From positions 62,001 through 126,000 of the forward strand of contig JBEDTR010000007.1 in assembly GCA_040119125.1 (NCBI GenBank): a DNA stretch of 64,000 bases. Direction: 5' to 3'. Positions 25,659-34,716 of this stretch are shown here, piece by piece. The notes beneath the pieces are model-generated. The model saw only the letters and a program-made list of their open reading frames with translations, ran no database searches and was not told the origin of the DNA. The position numbers were made by a program, and so were the translations under genes. The stretch's first letter is position 1. Every line of letters starts with the position of its first letter. The stretch comes from Pacificitalea sp040119125 (GTDB lineage: Bacteria; Pseudomonadota; Alphaproteobacteria; Rhodobacterales; Rhodobacteraceae).

Positions 25659-27680
25659 TCACTCGGCCGCGATCGGCGCGGAGTGACGGGCGCGGGCGTT
25701 CTGCGACAATTCCGCCATCAATTGCGAGGCGCGGGCGATGGGGTTGGTGAGGTAGAAATCCGTCACTGCTCCGCGGAAGCTCGCGTCGCCCAGAGTGCCC
25801 GCATCAAGCGGCTGCCATTCGTTTTCCATCAGCTCGTCGATCAGCGCCAAATGCGGCACGGCGTCGACCATCTGCTGGCGCAGCTGCGCCAAGCTGTCGA
25901 AGGGCAGGACCGCGTCCAGCTCCGCCGAAAGCGCACGCAGGATGGCCCAGTTTTCCTTGGCCTCGCCCGGTGCGAATCCGGCGCGGAAGGCCAGCTGCGG
26001 GCGGCCTTCGGTATTCACGAACAGGCCGCCTTCCTCGGTATAGGCGGCGCCGGGCAGGATCAGATCCGCGCGATGTGCGCCGCGATCCCCATGGCTGCCC
26101 TGATAGATCACGAAAGCCCCGGCAGCGATTTCAATCTCATCCGCGCCAAGGTTATAGATCACATCCGCGCCGTCGATGGCGGCATCAAGCCCGCCTTCGG
26201 TCACCGCGCCCAGATCCATCGCGCCCACACGGCTGGCAGCGGTGTGAAGCACCAGAAGACGGCTGTCGGTCTGTTCGGCCAGCTTCATCGCGGCGGCGAG
26301 GACCGCCGCGCCGTCGGCTTCGCGAATCGCGCCTTGGCCGACGATGATCACCGATGGCTCTTCGCGCACCTTGTCGAAATCATGATCCAGCAGCTTTTGC
26401 AGCGCCTTGCGGTCACTGCCGACATGGTGGTGCTCATAGGTCAGATCGGCGGCTTCGCCCAGCAGGCCGACCTCGGCCCCATGCAGCCACGCCTTGCGGA
26501 TGCGCGCGTTCAGCACGGGGGCCTCAATCGCCGGGTTGGCGCCGATGATCTGGATGTGGCGGGCGTGATCGATATCCTCAATCGACGCGGTGCCGACATA
26601 GCCCGACCGGTTGCCCGCGGGCAGTTTCGCGCCATCGGTGCGGCATTCGACGGAGCCGCCCTGCCCTTCGACCAGCTGTTTGAGCGCATAGACCGCCTCA
26701 GCCGGGGCGAGATCCCCGACCAGGCCGGCCAGTTTCGAGGCACCCTTGATCGCACCGGCGGCGGCGGCGAGCGCCTCACCCCAGCCTGCCGGACGCAGCT
26801 TGCCGTTTTCGCGGATATAAGGCCGGTCGAGACGCTGACGGCGCAGGCCGTCCCAGACAAAGCGCGTCTTGTCAGAAATCCATTCCTCGTTCACGCCGTC
26901 ATGGTTGCGCGGCAGAATGCGCATCACTTCGCGACCCTTGGTATCCACCCGGATCGAGGAGCCGAGCGCATCCATCACATCGACCGACTCGGTCTTGGTC
27001 AATTCCCACGGGCGGGCGGTAAAGGCATAGGGCTTCGACACCAGCGCGCCCACCGGGCAGAGGTCGATAATATTGCCCTGCAGGTTCGAATCGAGCGTCT
27101 CGTTCAGATAAGCGGTGATTTCCGCATCCTCACCGCGCCCGGTCTGGCCCATCTGGGTGATGCCCGCCACTTCGGTCGTGAAGCGCACGCAACGGGTGCA
27201 GGAAATGCAGCGCGTCATATGCGTTTCCACCAGCGGGCCGAGGTCCAGATCCTCGGTCGCGCGCTTGGGCTCGCGGTAGCGGGAGAAGTCGACGCCATAG
27301 GCCATCGCCTGATCTTGCAGGTCGCATTCGCCGCCCTGATCGCAGATCGGGCAATCGAGCGGGTGGTTGATGAGCAAGAACTCCATCACCCCCTCGCGGG
27401 CCTTCTTGACCATGGGCGAGTTGGTCTTGATGACCGGCGGCGCGCCTTCGGGGCCGGGGCGCAGATCCTTGACCTGCATCGCGCAGGACGCCGCAGGTTT
27501 CGGCGGACCGCCCACGACTTCGACCAGACACATCCGGCAATTGCCCGCGATTGACAGGCGCTCATGGTAGCAGAAGCGCGGAATTTCCACGCCGATCTGC
27601 TCGCAGGCCTGAATCAGGGTCATCGCCGGATCGACTTCCAGCTCTTTGCCGTCAATGATGATCTTTCGAAGGTCGGTCAT
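25659..27680 (-). CDS. nuoG: NADH:quinone oxidoreductase subunit G
   Basis: Large iron-sulfur subunit of the peripheral arm, 673 residues, which is the shorter alphaproteobacterial/mitochondrial form (75-kDa subunit). The 2Fe-2S site is CYHERLSIAGNCRMCLVEV near residue 38. The His-Cys cluster region follows at CPICDQGGECDLQDQA. The next cluster is at CISCTRCVRF, with LCPVGALVSKPYAF. The C-terminal molybdopterin-oxidoreductase-like domain has lost catalytic function, as in all NuoG proteins. ATG at 27680, six bases after the DUF5333-like gene. Confidence 0.97.
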   Translation of the reverse strand: MTDLRKIIIDGKELEVDPAMTLIQACEQIGVEIPRFCYHERLSIAGNCRMCLVEVVGGPPKPAASCAMQVKDLRPGPEGAPPVIKTNSPMVKKAREGVMEFLLINHPLDCPICDQGGECDLQDQAMAYGVDFSRYREPKRATEDLDLGPLVETHMTRCISCTRCVRFTTEVAGITQMGQTGRGEDAEITAYLNETLDSNLQGNIIDLCPVGALVSKPYAFTARPWELTKTESVDVMDALGSSIRVDTKGREVMRILPRNHDGVNEEWISDKTRFVWDGLRRQRLDRPYIRENGKLRPAGWGEALAAAAGAIKGASKLAGLVGDLAPAEAVYALKQLVEGQGGSVECRTDGAKLPAGNRSGYVGTASIEDIDHARHIQIIGANPAIEAPVLNARIRKAWLHGAEVGLLGEAADLTYEHHHVGSDRKALQKLLDHDFDKVREEPSVIIVGQGAIREADGAAVLAAAMKLAEQTDSRLLVLHTAASRVGAMDLGAVTEGGLDAAIDGADVIYNLGADEIEIAAGAFVIYQGSHGDRGAHRADLILPGAAYTEEGGLFVNTEGRPQLAFRAGFAPGEAKENWAILRALSAELDAVLPFDSLAQLRQQMVDAVPHLALIDELMENEWQPLDAGTLGDASFRGAVTDFYLTNPIARASQLMAELSQNARARHSAPIAAE

Positions 27681-27686
27681 GTTGGC

Positions 27687-28112
27687 TCACTTCGCTCTCA
27701 GCAGCGCACCGATCTGGGAATTGGCCGCGATCTCGGCGCGGCCCACGGTGCAATAGGTCTCGGGTCGGGCGCTTACCGCGCCTTTGGCCGCCAGATAATC
27801 GGCGGCGCGTTGTTCCAGTCGTTTCTTGTCGGACTTGCTGTCCACGAAGGCGTCGATCTCGCGCTTGGAATAGCCCTGCTGGCGCGCGTGGCTTTCCAAC
27901 GAGTTCAAGAAGCCAAGCGCCTTGAGCATGCGCGCGTCGATGGACGGGCAGGTCTTGCGGATCTCATCCGCGGCGGCAATCGAAAACAGCCCGTCATTGA
28001 TGGTCTTGTTTTCCGCCAGCGAGGCCGCAGCGCCATGTGTGGCCGACATCATGAGGACGGGGGCCATGAGGGCGGACAGCGCAAGGCTGCGGGTGGTGGT
28101 GCGAATGGTCAT
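27687..28112 (-). CDS. Secreted DUF5333-like protein of the nuo operon
   Basis: A 141-residue protein with a signal peptide (MTIRTTTRSLALSALMAPVLMMSATHGAAA). The mature part is short and helical, with two cysteines (KTCPSID and ETYCTVG). The pattern ISxADEIRKxCPSIDARMLKALGFLNSL through YCTVGRAEIAANSQIG fits what I recall as DUF5333, a family confined to Rhodobacteraceae and found in this operon position. The ATG at 28112 overlaps the stop of an upstream frame as ATGA. Likely periplasmic; role unknown. Confidence 0.8.
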   Translation of the reverse strand: MTIRTTTRSLALSALMAPVLMMSATHGAAASLAENKTINDGLFSIAAADEIRKTCPSIDARMLKALGFLNSLESHARQQGYSKREIDAFVDSKSDKKRLEQRAADYLAAKGAVSARPETYCTVGRAEIAANSQIGALLRAK

Positions 28113-28564
28113 GCGTAACGGTCTCCTGTGATGGCAGCGGCGCGCGGCCTGTCTGCCGTCTGACCCGTGATCGGCGCGAGCCGGAGCGTCTTGCGCGCTC
28201 CTGTCACATCGGCGCAACCAAGGGTCGGGTGATCCCACATTTGTCCCATCGTGTCGTTATGGCCCGTGACCGGGCGCTTTATTTCCGTGCCCTTCAGCGG
28301 GCCTTGGCGGAAACCGCCCGTCAGCGGGCGATTTGTCCCTGCAAGGCGCCTCTGCGGGCGGTGATCCATGCCGGGGGTCGTGTCGTCGTGATCGGTCCAT
28401 TCGGCGCTGAGGTCAAGCCCCGCACCATGCACGAATCCGGTATCGCGCAGCGCATCAACCGCGCCATGCAACCGCCCCGCCCCACGCGACAAATCGCACA
28501 CCGCCCCGGCGCAAGGGCCGGGCTGCGGGGCGGGATCGCCGTGGGGGAAGGAAGGCTGCATCAT
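28109..28564 (-). CDS. Possible small gene between nuoF and the DUF5333 gene
   Basis: An open frame of 151 residues fills most of the 470-base gap after nuoF and ends in an ATGA overlap with the next gene; these are the only supports. The N-terminal 55 residues (MMQPSFPHGDPAPQ, VDALRDTGFVHGAGLDLSAEW) look protein-like. The rest is Arg/Thr/Gly-rich and of low plausibility. No domain is recognised, no strong ribosome site is seen, and a 115-residue frame on the other strand overlaps it. It could instead be an untranslated spacer or a decayed gene. Confidence 0.35.
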   Translation of the reverse strand: MMQPSFPHGDPAPQPGPCAGAVCDLSRGAGRLHGAVDALRDTGFVHGAGLDLSAEWTDHDDTTPGMDHRPQRRLAGTNRPLTGGFRQGPLKGTEIKRPVTGHNDTMGQMWDHPTLGCADVTGARKTLRLAPITGQTADRPRAAAITGDRYA

Positions 28565-28582
28565 GTCAGGTGATCCGCGCGA

Positions 28583-29878
28583 TTATTCCGCCGCAACGGC
28601 GCTGACGCGGCCGGTGCGCTTATGCTTGATGCGGTCTTCGATTTCGTTGCGGAAGTGACGGATCAAACCTTGGATCGGCCAAGCCGCCGCATCGCCCAAC
28701 GCGCAGATGGTGTGGCCTTCGACCTGCTTGGACACGTCGAGCAGCATGTCGATTTCCTCGACCTCCGCCTCACCGGTGACAAGCCGGTCCATGACCCGCA
28801 TCATCCAGCCGGTGCCTTCGCGGCATGGCGTGCACTGACCGCAGCTTTCATGTTTGAAGAACTTGGTCAGGCGCCAGACGGCCTTCACCACGTCGGTGTC
28901 ATTGTCCATCACGATCATGCAGCCGGTGCCGAGCGAGGATTTATTCTCGCGCATCCAGTCGAAATCCATGATTGCGTCTTCGCAGGCTTCTGCCGGCAGG
29001 ATCGGGCAGGACGCGCCGCCGGGGATGATCGCTTTCAGGTTCTTCCAGCCGCCGCGAATGCCGCCGCCATGCCGCTCGATCATTTCCTTGACCGACATCG
29101 ACATGGTTTCTTCGAACACCGAGGGCGTGTTCACATGGCCGGTGATCGCGAAGAGCTTCGTGCCCGCGTTATTGGGCCGCCCGAAGGACGAAAACCACTC
29201 GCCGCCACGGCGCAGGATCGTGGGCACTACGGCAATCGATTCGACGTTGTTCACGGTCGTCGGGCAGCCATAAAGCCCCGCCCCTGCCGGGAAAGGCGGC
29301 TTCATCCGAGGCATGCCCTTCTTGCCCTCAAGGCTTTCGATCAGGGCGGTTTCCTCGCCACAGATATAGGCCCCTGCGCCGTGATGCAGGTAGATGTCGA
29401 AATCCCAGCCGGAGCCAGAAGCGTTGCGACCCACGAGCCCCGCGTCATAGGCCTCGTCAATCGCGGCCTGTAGCGCTTCGCGTTCGCGGATATATTCGCC
29501 ACGGATGTAGATATAGGCGGCATGCGCGCCCATCGCGAAACTGGCGATCAGGCAGCCTTCGATCAGCGTATGCGGATCGTGGCGCATGATTTCGCGGTCC
29601 TTGCAGGTCGCGGGTTCGGATTCATCGGCATTGACGACAAGGAAATGCGGGCGGCCATCGCTTTCCTTCGGCATGAAGGACCATTTCAGCCCGGTCGGGA
29701 AGCCCGCGCCGCCACGGCCTCGCAGGCCGCTGGCTTTCATCTCGTCGATGATCCAATCGCGGCCCTTTTCGAGGATGCCGGCGGTGCCGTCCCAATGGCC
29801 ACGCCCCTGCGCCCCGGCAAGGGTGCGGTCATGCATGCCGTAGAGATTGGTGAAGATCCGGTCCTGGTCTTTCAGCAT
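28583..29878 (-). CDS. nuoF: NADH:quinone oxidoreductase subunit F
   Basis: NADH-binding flavoprotein subunit (51 kDa), 431 residues, holding FMN and the N3 4Fe-4S cluster. The glycine-rich NADH/FMN motif is GLRGRGGAGFPTGLKWSF near residue 52. FMN contacts lie in NADESEPATCKDREIMRHDPH and GAYICGEETALIESLEGK. The N3 cluster ligands are in SCGQCTPCREGTGWM, with a fourth Cys in GHTICALGDAAAW. ATG at 29878, 18 bases after the DUF5337-like gene. Confidence 0.97.
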   Translation of the reverse strand: MLKDQDRIFTNLYGMHDRTLAGAQGRGHWDGTAGILEKGRDWIIDEMKASGLRGRGGAGFPTGLKWSFMPKESDGRPHFLVVNADESEPATCKDREIMRHDPHTLIEGCLIASFAMGAHAAYIYIRGEYIREREALQAAIDEAYDAGLVGRNASGSGWDFDIYLHHGAGAYICGEETALIESLEGKKGMPRMKPPFPAGAGLYGCPTTVNNVESIAVVPTILRRGGEWFSSFGRPNNAGTKLFAITGHVNTPSVFEETMSMSVKEMIERHGGGIRGGWKNLKAIIPGGASCPILPAEACEDAIMDFDWMRENKSSLGTGCMIVMDNDTDVVKAVWRLTKFFKHESCGQCTPCREGTGWMMRVMDRLVTGEAEVEEIDMLLDVSKQVEGHTICALGDAAAWPIQGLIRHFRNEIEDRIKHKRTGRVSAVAAE

Positions 29879-29896
29879 TGCAGTGTCCTTCGGGTC

Positions 29897-30130
29897 TTAC
29901 TGACGGCTTTTGCGCCAGATCTGATAAGTCACGATCATCGCCCAGAGAAATCCGGCGAGCGCGGCGAGGTCGAAAAAGGCCATGGTCGAATGGCTCCAGC
30001 CGAGGCTGACGCCCAAAGCATTGGCACCGATCCACAACAGCCCGGTCGCGGCGATGACAATCGCCACCAACCGGCCACGCCGCGCGGTATTCGCACGGCG
30101 TTCGTCGGGGGAGAGCCGGGGACCGGTCAT
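29897..30130 (-). CDS. DUF5337-like small membrane protein of the nuo operon
   Basis: A 77-residue protein. A basic N-terminus (MTGPRLSPDERRANTARRGR) leads into two transmembrane helices (LVAIVIAATGLLWIGANALG and MAFFDLAALAGFLWAMIVTY), ending IWRKSRQ. The ATG at 30130 and the size match what I recall as DUF5337, found between nuoE and nuoF in Rhodobacteraceae. Both termini are predicted cytoplasmic. No enzymatic motif. A role in complex I assembly is plausible from position only. Confidence 0.75.
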   Translation of the reverse strand: MTGPRLSPDERRANTARRGRLVAIVIAATGLLWIGANALGVSLGWSHSTMAFFDLAALAGFLWAMIVTYQIWRKSRQ

Positions 30131-30189
30131 TGCCGGGCTCCGGTCCGCGCGCCCCGGCGCATGGAGATGTCAGGCCGCTGCATCATGGG

Positions 30190-31806
30190 TCAGTATACAT
30201 CACCCTTGTCGACGCGTTTGGAAAACTCGGTATCGCCACCAGCGGCGAGGGTCTTGGCCTGCGCCACCCAATCGTCACGGGTCACGCGGCCCTTGAAGCC
30301 AACGAGATGGGTATCGACCCATGCGATTTCATCGGTGGTCCAATTGGCGATCTGCTCGAAATGGTAGATGCCCATTTCGTTCAGCTGGGTTTCAAGTTTC
30401 GGACCGACGCCTTTGATTTCCTTCAGGTTGTCGGCCTTGCCATCGCGCGGGCCATCCAACGCATCGGGGCGGGTGCCTGTCTCGGCGTCGTCTTCGGAGG
30501 CGTTGGGCGTCTCCTCGGCCTTGAGCACTGCTTTCAGGTCGTCTGCGTCGTTTGAGGCGTCCGCGTTGGTCTGGCTGTCTGTCGGGGTGGAACTGGCTTT
30601 GCCAGCGCCGCCCTGCGTCTTGGCGGTCGCGCGTGCGTCGCGCGCGTCTTCAGATGTCGTGCTGCCAGACGCCGGGGCCCCCGATTTCGCGGTCCCCGAT
30701 TTCGCCGTCTCAGTTTTGGCGGGCGCGGTTTTGGGGGTCGCGGATTTCGCGGGTCCCGCATCCACATTCCCCGCATCGACGCTGGGATCTTCGGGCGTGT
30801 CGGCAGGCGGGTTGGCGGTGCCCTCGGCGGTGACGTGATCGGTGCCAGCAGCGGCGGCTTTCTCCTCCGCGCCCGTGTCGCTGCCCTCTTGCATGGACTG
30901 GCCGCGTGCGGTGTCGGGAGTGTCGTCGCCTTGCTCGGCGGGGGTCACATCCTCGGCCACTTCGGCGGCGGAATGCACCGGGGCTTCGCGCTTGTCGATG
31001 CCGGTATCGTCCACGGACGCGCCGTCGGACCGGGTGTCGTCATCATCGGCGTCAGTGTTGGAAATCGGCCCTTCGGACCCGGCTTCGGTCGCCTGCCCGT
31101 CCTGCTGCCACGGGGTGGTCAGCGGCACTTCGGTCCCGTCGATCCGCTTCAGCGTGTCGCCCAGTTCCAGCGCCAGCGCGACAGAGGCGTTGCGCTCCGG
31201 GCGGTCATCGGCCCCTTCGGTCAACACCACCGGCCCGCCCAGCGGCTCGCATGAAAAGCGCCCGTTCTGCGGACCCGGCACCGGCACTTCGCCTTGGCCC
31301 ATCGCATCCAGAAGATCGGCCAGTTTCTCGGCGGTCAGATCTTCGTAATAATCCTTGCCGATCTGGGCCATAGGCGCGTTCGTGCAGGCGCCGAGGCATT
31401 CGACCTCTTCCCAGGAGAACCGGCCATCGGCGGAAACCTGATGCGCCTTGGGCGCGATCTTGTCCTTGCAGACCGCGATCAGATCCTCGGCGCCGCAGAT
31501 CATGCAGGATGTGGTGCCGCAGACCTGAATATGCGCAACGGTGCCCACGGGCTGCAATTGGAACATGAAGTAGAAGGTCGCGACCTCCAGCACCCGGATC
31601 GAGGCCATGTCGAGCATCTTTGCGACGCCCTCAATGGCCGGACGCGACAGCCAGCCTTCTTGTTCCTGCGCGCGCCACAGCAGCGGAATGACCGCGGATG
31701 CCTGACGCCCCTCGGGATATTTGGTGATCTGCGCCTGCGCCCATTCCAGATTGGCGGGCGTGAAAGCGAAGCTTTCGGGCTGGTCGTGATAGAGACGGCG
31801 AAGCAT
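30190..31806 (-). CDS. nuoE: NADH:quinone oxidoreductase subunit E with long C-terminal extension
   Basis: 24-kDa-type subunit with the N1a 2Fe-2S cluster. The thioredoxin-like core occupies about residues 1-175, with ligands CGTTSC and CLGAC (near residues 96 and 138). The protein is 538 residues, more than twice the usual length. After the core comes an Ala/Asp/Thr/Lys-rich, low-complexity linker of about 250 residues. A compact C-terminal domain follows (LKEIKGVGPKLETQLNEMG, then HFEQIANWTTDEIAWVD), resembling a helix-hairpin-helix domain. Rhodobacteraceae NuoE proteins often carry such a tail. Its partner is unknown. Confidence 0.95.
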   Translation of the reverse strand: MLRRLYHDQPESFAFTPANLEWAQAQITKYPEGRQASAVIPLLWRAQEQEGWLSRPAIEGVAKMLDMASIRVLEVATFYFMFQLQPVGTVAHIQVCGTTSCMICGAEDLIAVCKDKIAPKAHQVSADGRFSWEEVECLGACTNAPMAQIGKDYYEDLTAEKLADLLDAMGQGEVPVPGPQNGRFSCEPLGGPVVLTEGADDRPERNASVALALELGDTLKRIDGTEVPLTTPWQQDGQATEAGSEGPISNTDADDDDTRSDGASVDDTGIDKREAPVHSAAEVAEDVTPAEQGDDTPDTARGQSMQEGSDTGAEEKAAAAGTDHVTAEGTANPPADTPEDPSVDAGNVDAGPAKSATPKTAPAKTETAKSGTAKSGAPASGSTTSEDARDARATAKTQGGAGKASSTPTDSQTNADASNDADDLKAVLKAEETPNASEDDAETGTRPDALDGPRDGKADNLKEIKGVGPKLETQLNEMGIYHFEQIANWTTDEIAWVDTHLVGFKGRVTRDDWVAQAKTLAAGGDTEFSKRVDKGDVY

Positions 31807-31853
31807 TCAGACAAACTTTCCCTTGCAGTCGGCAGGACGGGCGAGCGCGCGGC

Positions 31854-33068
31854 TCACCGGTCGACCTCGCCGAACACGATATCCATGGTGCCGATCAAGG
31901 CGGCGACATCGGCCAGCTGGTGGCCCTTGGACACATGGTCCATCGCCTGCAAATGCAGGTAGCCCGGCGCGCGCAGCTTGATCCGGTAGGGTTTATTGGT
32001 GCCATCGGACACCATGTAGACCCCGAACTCGCCCTTGGGCGCTTCGACGGCGCAATAAACCTCGCCCGCCGGGACGTGGAAGCCCTCGGTATAGAGCTTG
32101 AAGTGATGGATCAGCGCTTCCATCGAGGTCTTCATGTCACCACGCGCGGGCGGCGTCAGTTTGCCCCGTGCCAGAACCTCGCCCGGCTCGGCGCGCAGCT
32201 TGACGATGGCCTGCTTGATGATCTTCACGCTCTCGCGCATCTCGGCCATGCGGCAGAGATAGCGGTCATAGCAGTCGCCGTTCTTGCCGACGGGGATCTG
32301 GAAATCGAACTCGTCATAGCATTCATAGGGCTGCGCGCGGCGCAGATCCCATGCCATGCCGGAGCCGCGCACCATCACGCCGGAGAAGCCCCAATCCAGC
32401 GCTTCCTGTTCGGACACGATGCCGATGTCGGCGTTGCGCTGTTTGAAAATCCGGTTTTCGGTCAAGAGCTCGTCGATATCGTCCAGACGCGGGGGGAATT
32501 GCTCGGCCCATGCCTCGATATCATCCAGCAGCGCGGGCGGCAGATCCTGATGCACGCCGCCGGGCCGGAAATAGGCCGAGTGCAGGCGCGCGCCACAGGC
32601 CCGCTCGTAGAAGATCATCAGCTTTTCGCGTTCCTCGAAACCCCAGAGCGGCGGCGTCAGCGCGCCCACATCCATGGCCTGCGTCGTCACGTTCAGCAGG
32701 TGGTTCAGCACCCGGCCGATTTCGGAATAAAGCACGCGGATCAGCGAGGCACGGCGCGGGATATCCGTGCCGGTCAGCTTCTCGATGGCCAGACACCACG
32801 CATGTTCCTGATTCATGGGCGCGACGTAATCCAGCCGGTCCAGATAGGGCAGGTTTTGCAGGTAGGTCCGGCTTTCCATCAGCTTTTCGGTGCCGCGATG
32901 CAGCAGCCCGATATGCGGGTCGCAGCGCTCCACGATCTCGCCGTCGAGCTCCAGCACCATGCGCAACACGCCATGGGCCGCCGGGTGCTGCGGGCCGAAG
33001 TTGATGTTGAAGTTGCGGATTTGCTGCTCGCCCGTCAGGGCGTCGTCGAACTTCGATCCGTCCATCAT
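31854..33068 (-). CDS. nuoD: NADH:quinone oxidoreductase subunit D
   Basis: 49-kDa quinone-site subunit, 404 residues, hydrogenase-like fold without a metal site. Conserved regions: FNINFGPQHPAAHGVLRMVLELDGE (quinone-binding His) near residue 20, HRGTEKLMESRTYLQNLPYLDRLDYVAPMNQEH, and the C-terminal SKGHQLADVAALIGTMDIVFGEVDR. The start is one of two consecutive ATGs (33068 or 33065). The first overlaps the stop of the upstream sulfotransferase gene as ATGA. Confidence 0.97.
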   Translation of the reverse strand: MMDGSKFDDALTGEQQIRNFNINFGPQHPAAHGVLRMVLELDGEIVERCDPHIGLLHRGTEKLMESRTYLQNLPYLDRLDYVAPMNQEHAWCLAIEKLTGTDIPRRASLIRVLYSEIGRVLNHLLNVTTQAMDVGALTPPLWGFEEREKLMIFYERACGARLHSAYFRPGGVHQDLPPALLDDIEAWAEQFPPRLDDIDELLTENRIFKQRNADIGIVSEQEALDWGFSGVMVRGSGMAWDLRRAQPYECYDEFDFQIPVGKNGDCYDRYLCRMAEMRESVKIIKQAIVKLRAEPGEVLARGKLTPPARGDMKTSMEALIHHFKLYTEGFHVPAGEVYCAVEAPKGEFGVYMVSDGTNKPYRIKLRAPGYLHLQAMDHVSKGHQLADVAALIGTMDIVFGEVDR

Positions 33069-33964
33069 CCTTGCACCTTCATCCTCATGTCGTTCCATTT
33101 CGCCGGAATCCGCCCCATGCGGGCCTCGACGGCGGTATATTGCGGGGCGAGAACCCGGCGCGCCTCAGCGGCCAGCTCCTCGGGCAGATCCACATGCACG
33201 CCGGCATGTTGAATCCTGTCGAATTTCGCCGGGGCCGCACGCAGCCCCAGAAAGGCACAAAGGCGATCAATCTCGGGCTTCGAGAACAGCTCCTCGTAGA
33301 ACCCAAGATAGGTCGCCTCGGCAGGCACGGCGCGGTCCAGCCGGGCGATCATGCCCGCGTAATCCGACCGCAGCATCGCCGGGTTGCGCGGACGCTCCAG
33401 CGCCGCGCGCATTTCCTCGACGGCGGCCTGCGCCAGTTTTGCCTCATCGCGAGTGCCGACCCGGCGGGCGGCAACCATGCGCACATTGGACCACAGCCGC
33501 GCCACCGGATCGCGCATCAAGAACACGAAACGCGGACGCATCCCGCCCCCCAGCGCCGCCATCTGGCCCAACATCTTCTCGCCCATCAGCGAATAGGCGG
33601 GCGTGATATCCCCAACCAAGGCGCGGTCGCCCCGGATGGCCGTCATCCACGCCATGTAGCGGTCCACGTCCAGCCCGTTGCCGATCAGCGCCATCAACTG
33701 GTCATGCCCTTCGACGCGGGCCTTCTGCGCCGCGAATTTGGGTGTGCCGTTTTCCGCCTTGCGCATCCGTTCACGGTGGCGCGTCCGGCTGTCGGTCAGC
33801 TGATCCATCCGCGCCATGACCTGCCCGCTTTCCAGCGTGTTGAAGAAATGCAATTCCTTCACCGCAGGCATCGCGCAATCGGGATGCTCCGCCAGATAGC
33901 GGTAAAGCCAGCTGGTGCCGGCCTTGGTCGCCCCGACCCCGAACATGAGCACTGGTTCGGCCAT
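33065..33964 (-). CDS. Sulfotransferase-family protein inserted between nuoC and nuoD
   Basis: A 299-residue cytoplasmic protein. The N-terminal PAPS-binding P-loop is VGATKAGTSWLYRYLAEHP near residue 10. The 3-phosphate-binding region is RFVFLMRDPVARLWSNVRM near residue 150, where Arg and Ser match the family. Such enzymes transfer sulfate from PAPS to carbohydrates, lipids or other acceptors; the acceptor is unknown. The ATG at 33964 was chosen because the P-loop follows directly. The gene overlaps the nuoD start by four bases and begins 66 bases after nuoC. The nuoC-nuoD pair is usually contiguous or fused, so this is an unusual insertion that is now translationally coupled. Confidence 0.85.
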   Translation of the reverse strand: MAEPVLMFGVGATKAGTSWLYRYLAEHPDCAMPAVKELHFFNTLESGQVMARMDQLTDSRTRHRERMRKAENGTPKFAAQKARVEGHDQLMALIGNGLDVDRYMAWMTAIRGDRALVGDITPAYSLMGEKMLGQMAALGGGMRPRFVFLMRDPVARLWSNVRMVAARRVGTRDEAKLAQAAVEEMRAALERPRNPAMLRSDYAGMIARLDRAVPAEATYLGFYEELFSKPEIDRLCAFLGLRAAPAKFDRIQHAGVHVDLPEELAAEARRVLAPQYTAVEARMGRIPAKWNDMRMKVQG

Positions 33965-34030
33965 GCGCGCTAACGGTCCCTTGTTCAGAACGGCCCTGCC
34001 CCCGAATGGCACAGACCCGTCACGCCCCGA

Positions 34031-34711
34031 TCAGGGCTTGTGGCCATCCGCGGCGGTTTTTTCGTCGCCGGGCAGGATATAATCGGCCCCCTCCCAGGGG
34101 GACATGAAATCGAACTGGCGGTATTCCTGCACCAGATTCACCGGCTCATAGACGACGCGTTTTTGCACCTCGTCATAGCGCACTTCGGTGTATCCGGTGG
34201 TCGGGAAATCCTTGCGCAGCGGGAAGCCGCGGAAGCCGTAATCCGTCAGCAGGCGCCGCAGGTCGGGATGACCGCTGAACAGCAGACCGAACATGTCAAA
34301 GATCTCACGCTCGAACCAATTGGCCGCCGGGTAGATGGCGGTGAGCGAGGGCACCATGTCCTCCTCGCGCACGGCGGCGCGCAGGCGGATGCGGTGGTTT
34401 TGATACATCGACAGGAAATGATAGATGACGTCGAACCGCTTGTCCCGCTGGGGGTAATCAATGGCGGTGATATCGACCATCGTCGAGAAACGCGTCGTCT
34501 GATCGTCGCGCAGGAATTCACAGAACCCCGGCAGCGCAGAGGGCGACACATCCACGGTCAGCTCGCCACGAATGACGCTATAGCCCAGCACGCAATCGGG
34601 GCGCTTGGCCTCCAGATAGGTGCCCAGCTCTTCCAGCGCGGCATCGGGCATCGGACCGACATGCGCGGCAGGGCGCGGGGCGGCGGTGGTCTGGTCGGTG
34701 GTTTCGGCCAT
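34031..34711 (-). CDS. nuoC: NADH:quinone oxidoreductase subunit C
   Basis: 30-kDa peripheral-arm subunit, 226 residues. The signature is NWFEREIFDMFGLLFSGHPDLRRLLTDYGFRGFPLRKDFP near residue 115. The Pro/Ala-rich N-terminus is variable. The C-terminal tail (NLVQEYRQFDFMSPWEGADY) contacts NuoD in known structures. ATG at 34711, five bases after nuoB. It is a separate protein, not fused to NuoD. Confidence 0.97.
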   Translation of the reverse strand: MAETTDQTTAAPRPAAHVGPMPDAALEELGTYLEAKRPDCVLGYSVIRGELTVDVSPSALPGFCEFLRDDQTTRFSTMVDITAIDYPQRDKRFDVIYHFLSMYQNHRIRLRAAVREEDMVPSLTAIYPAANWFEREIFDMFGLLFSGHPDLRRLLTDYGFRGFPLRKDFPTTGYTEVRYDEVQKRVVYEPVNLVQEYRQFDFMSPWEGADYILPGDEKTAADGHKP

Positions 34712-34716
34712 CTGCG

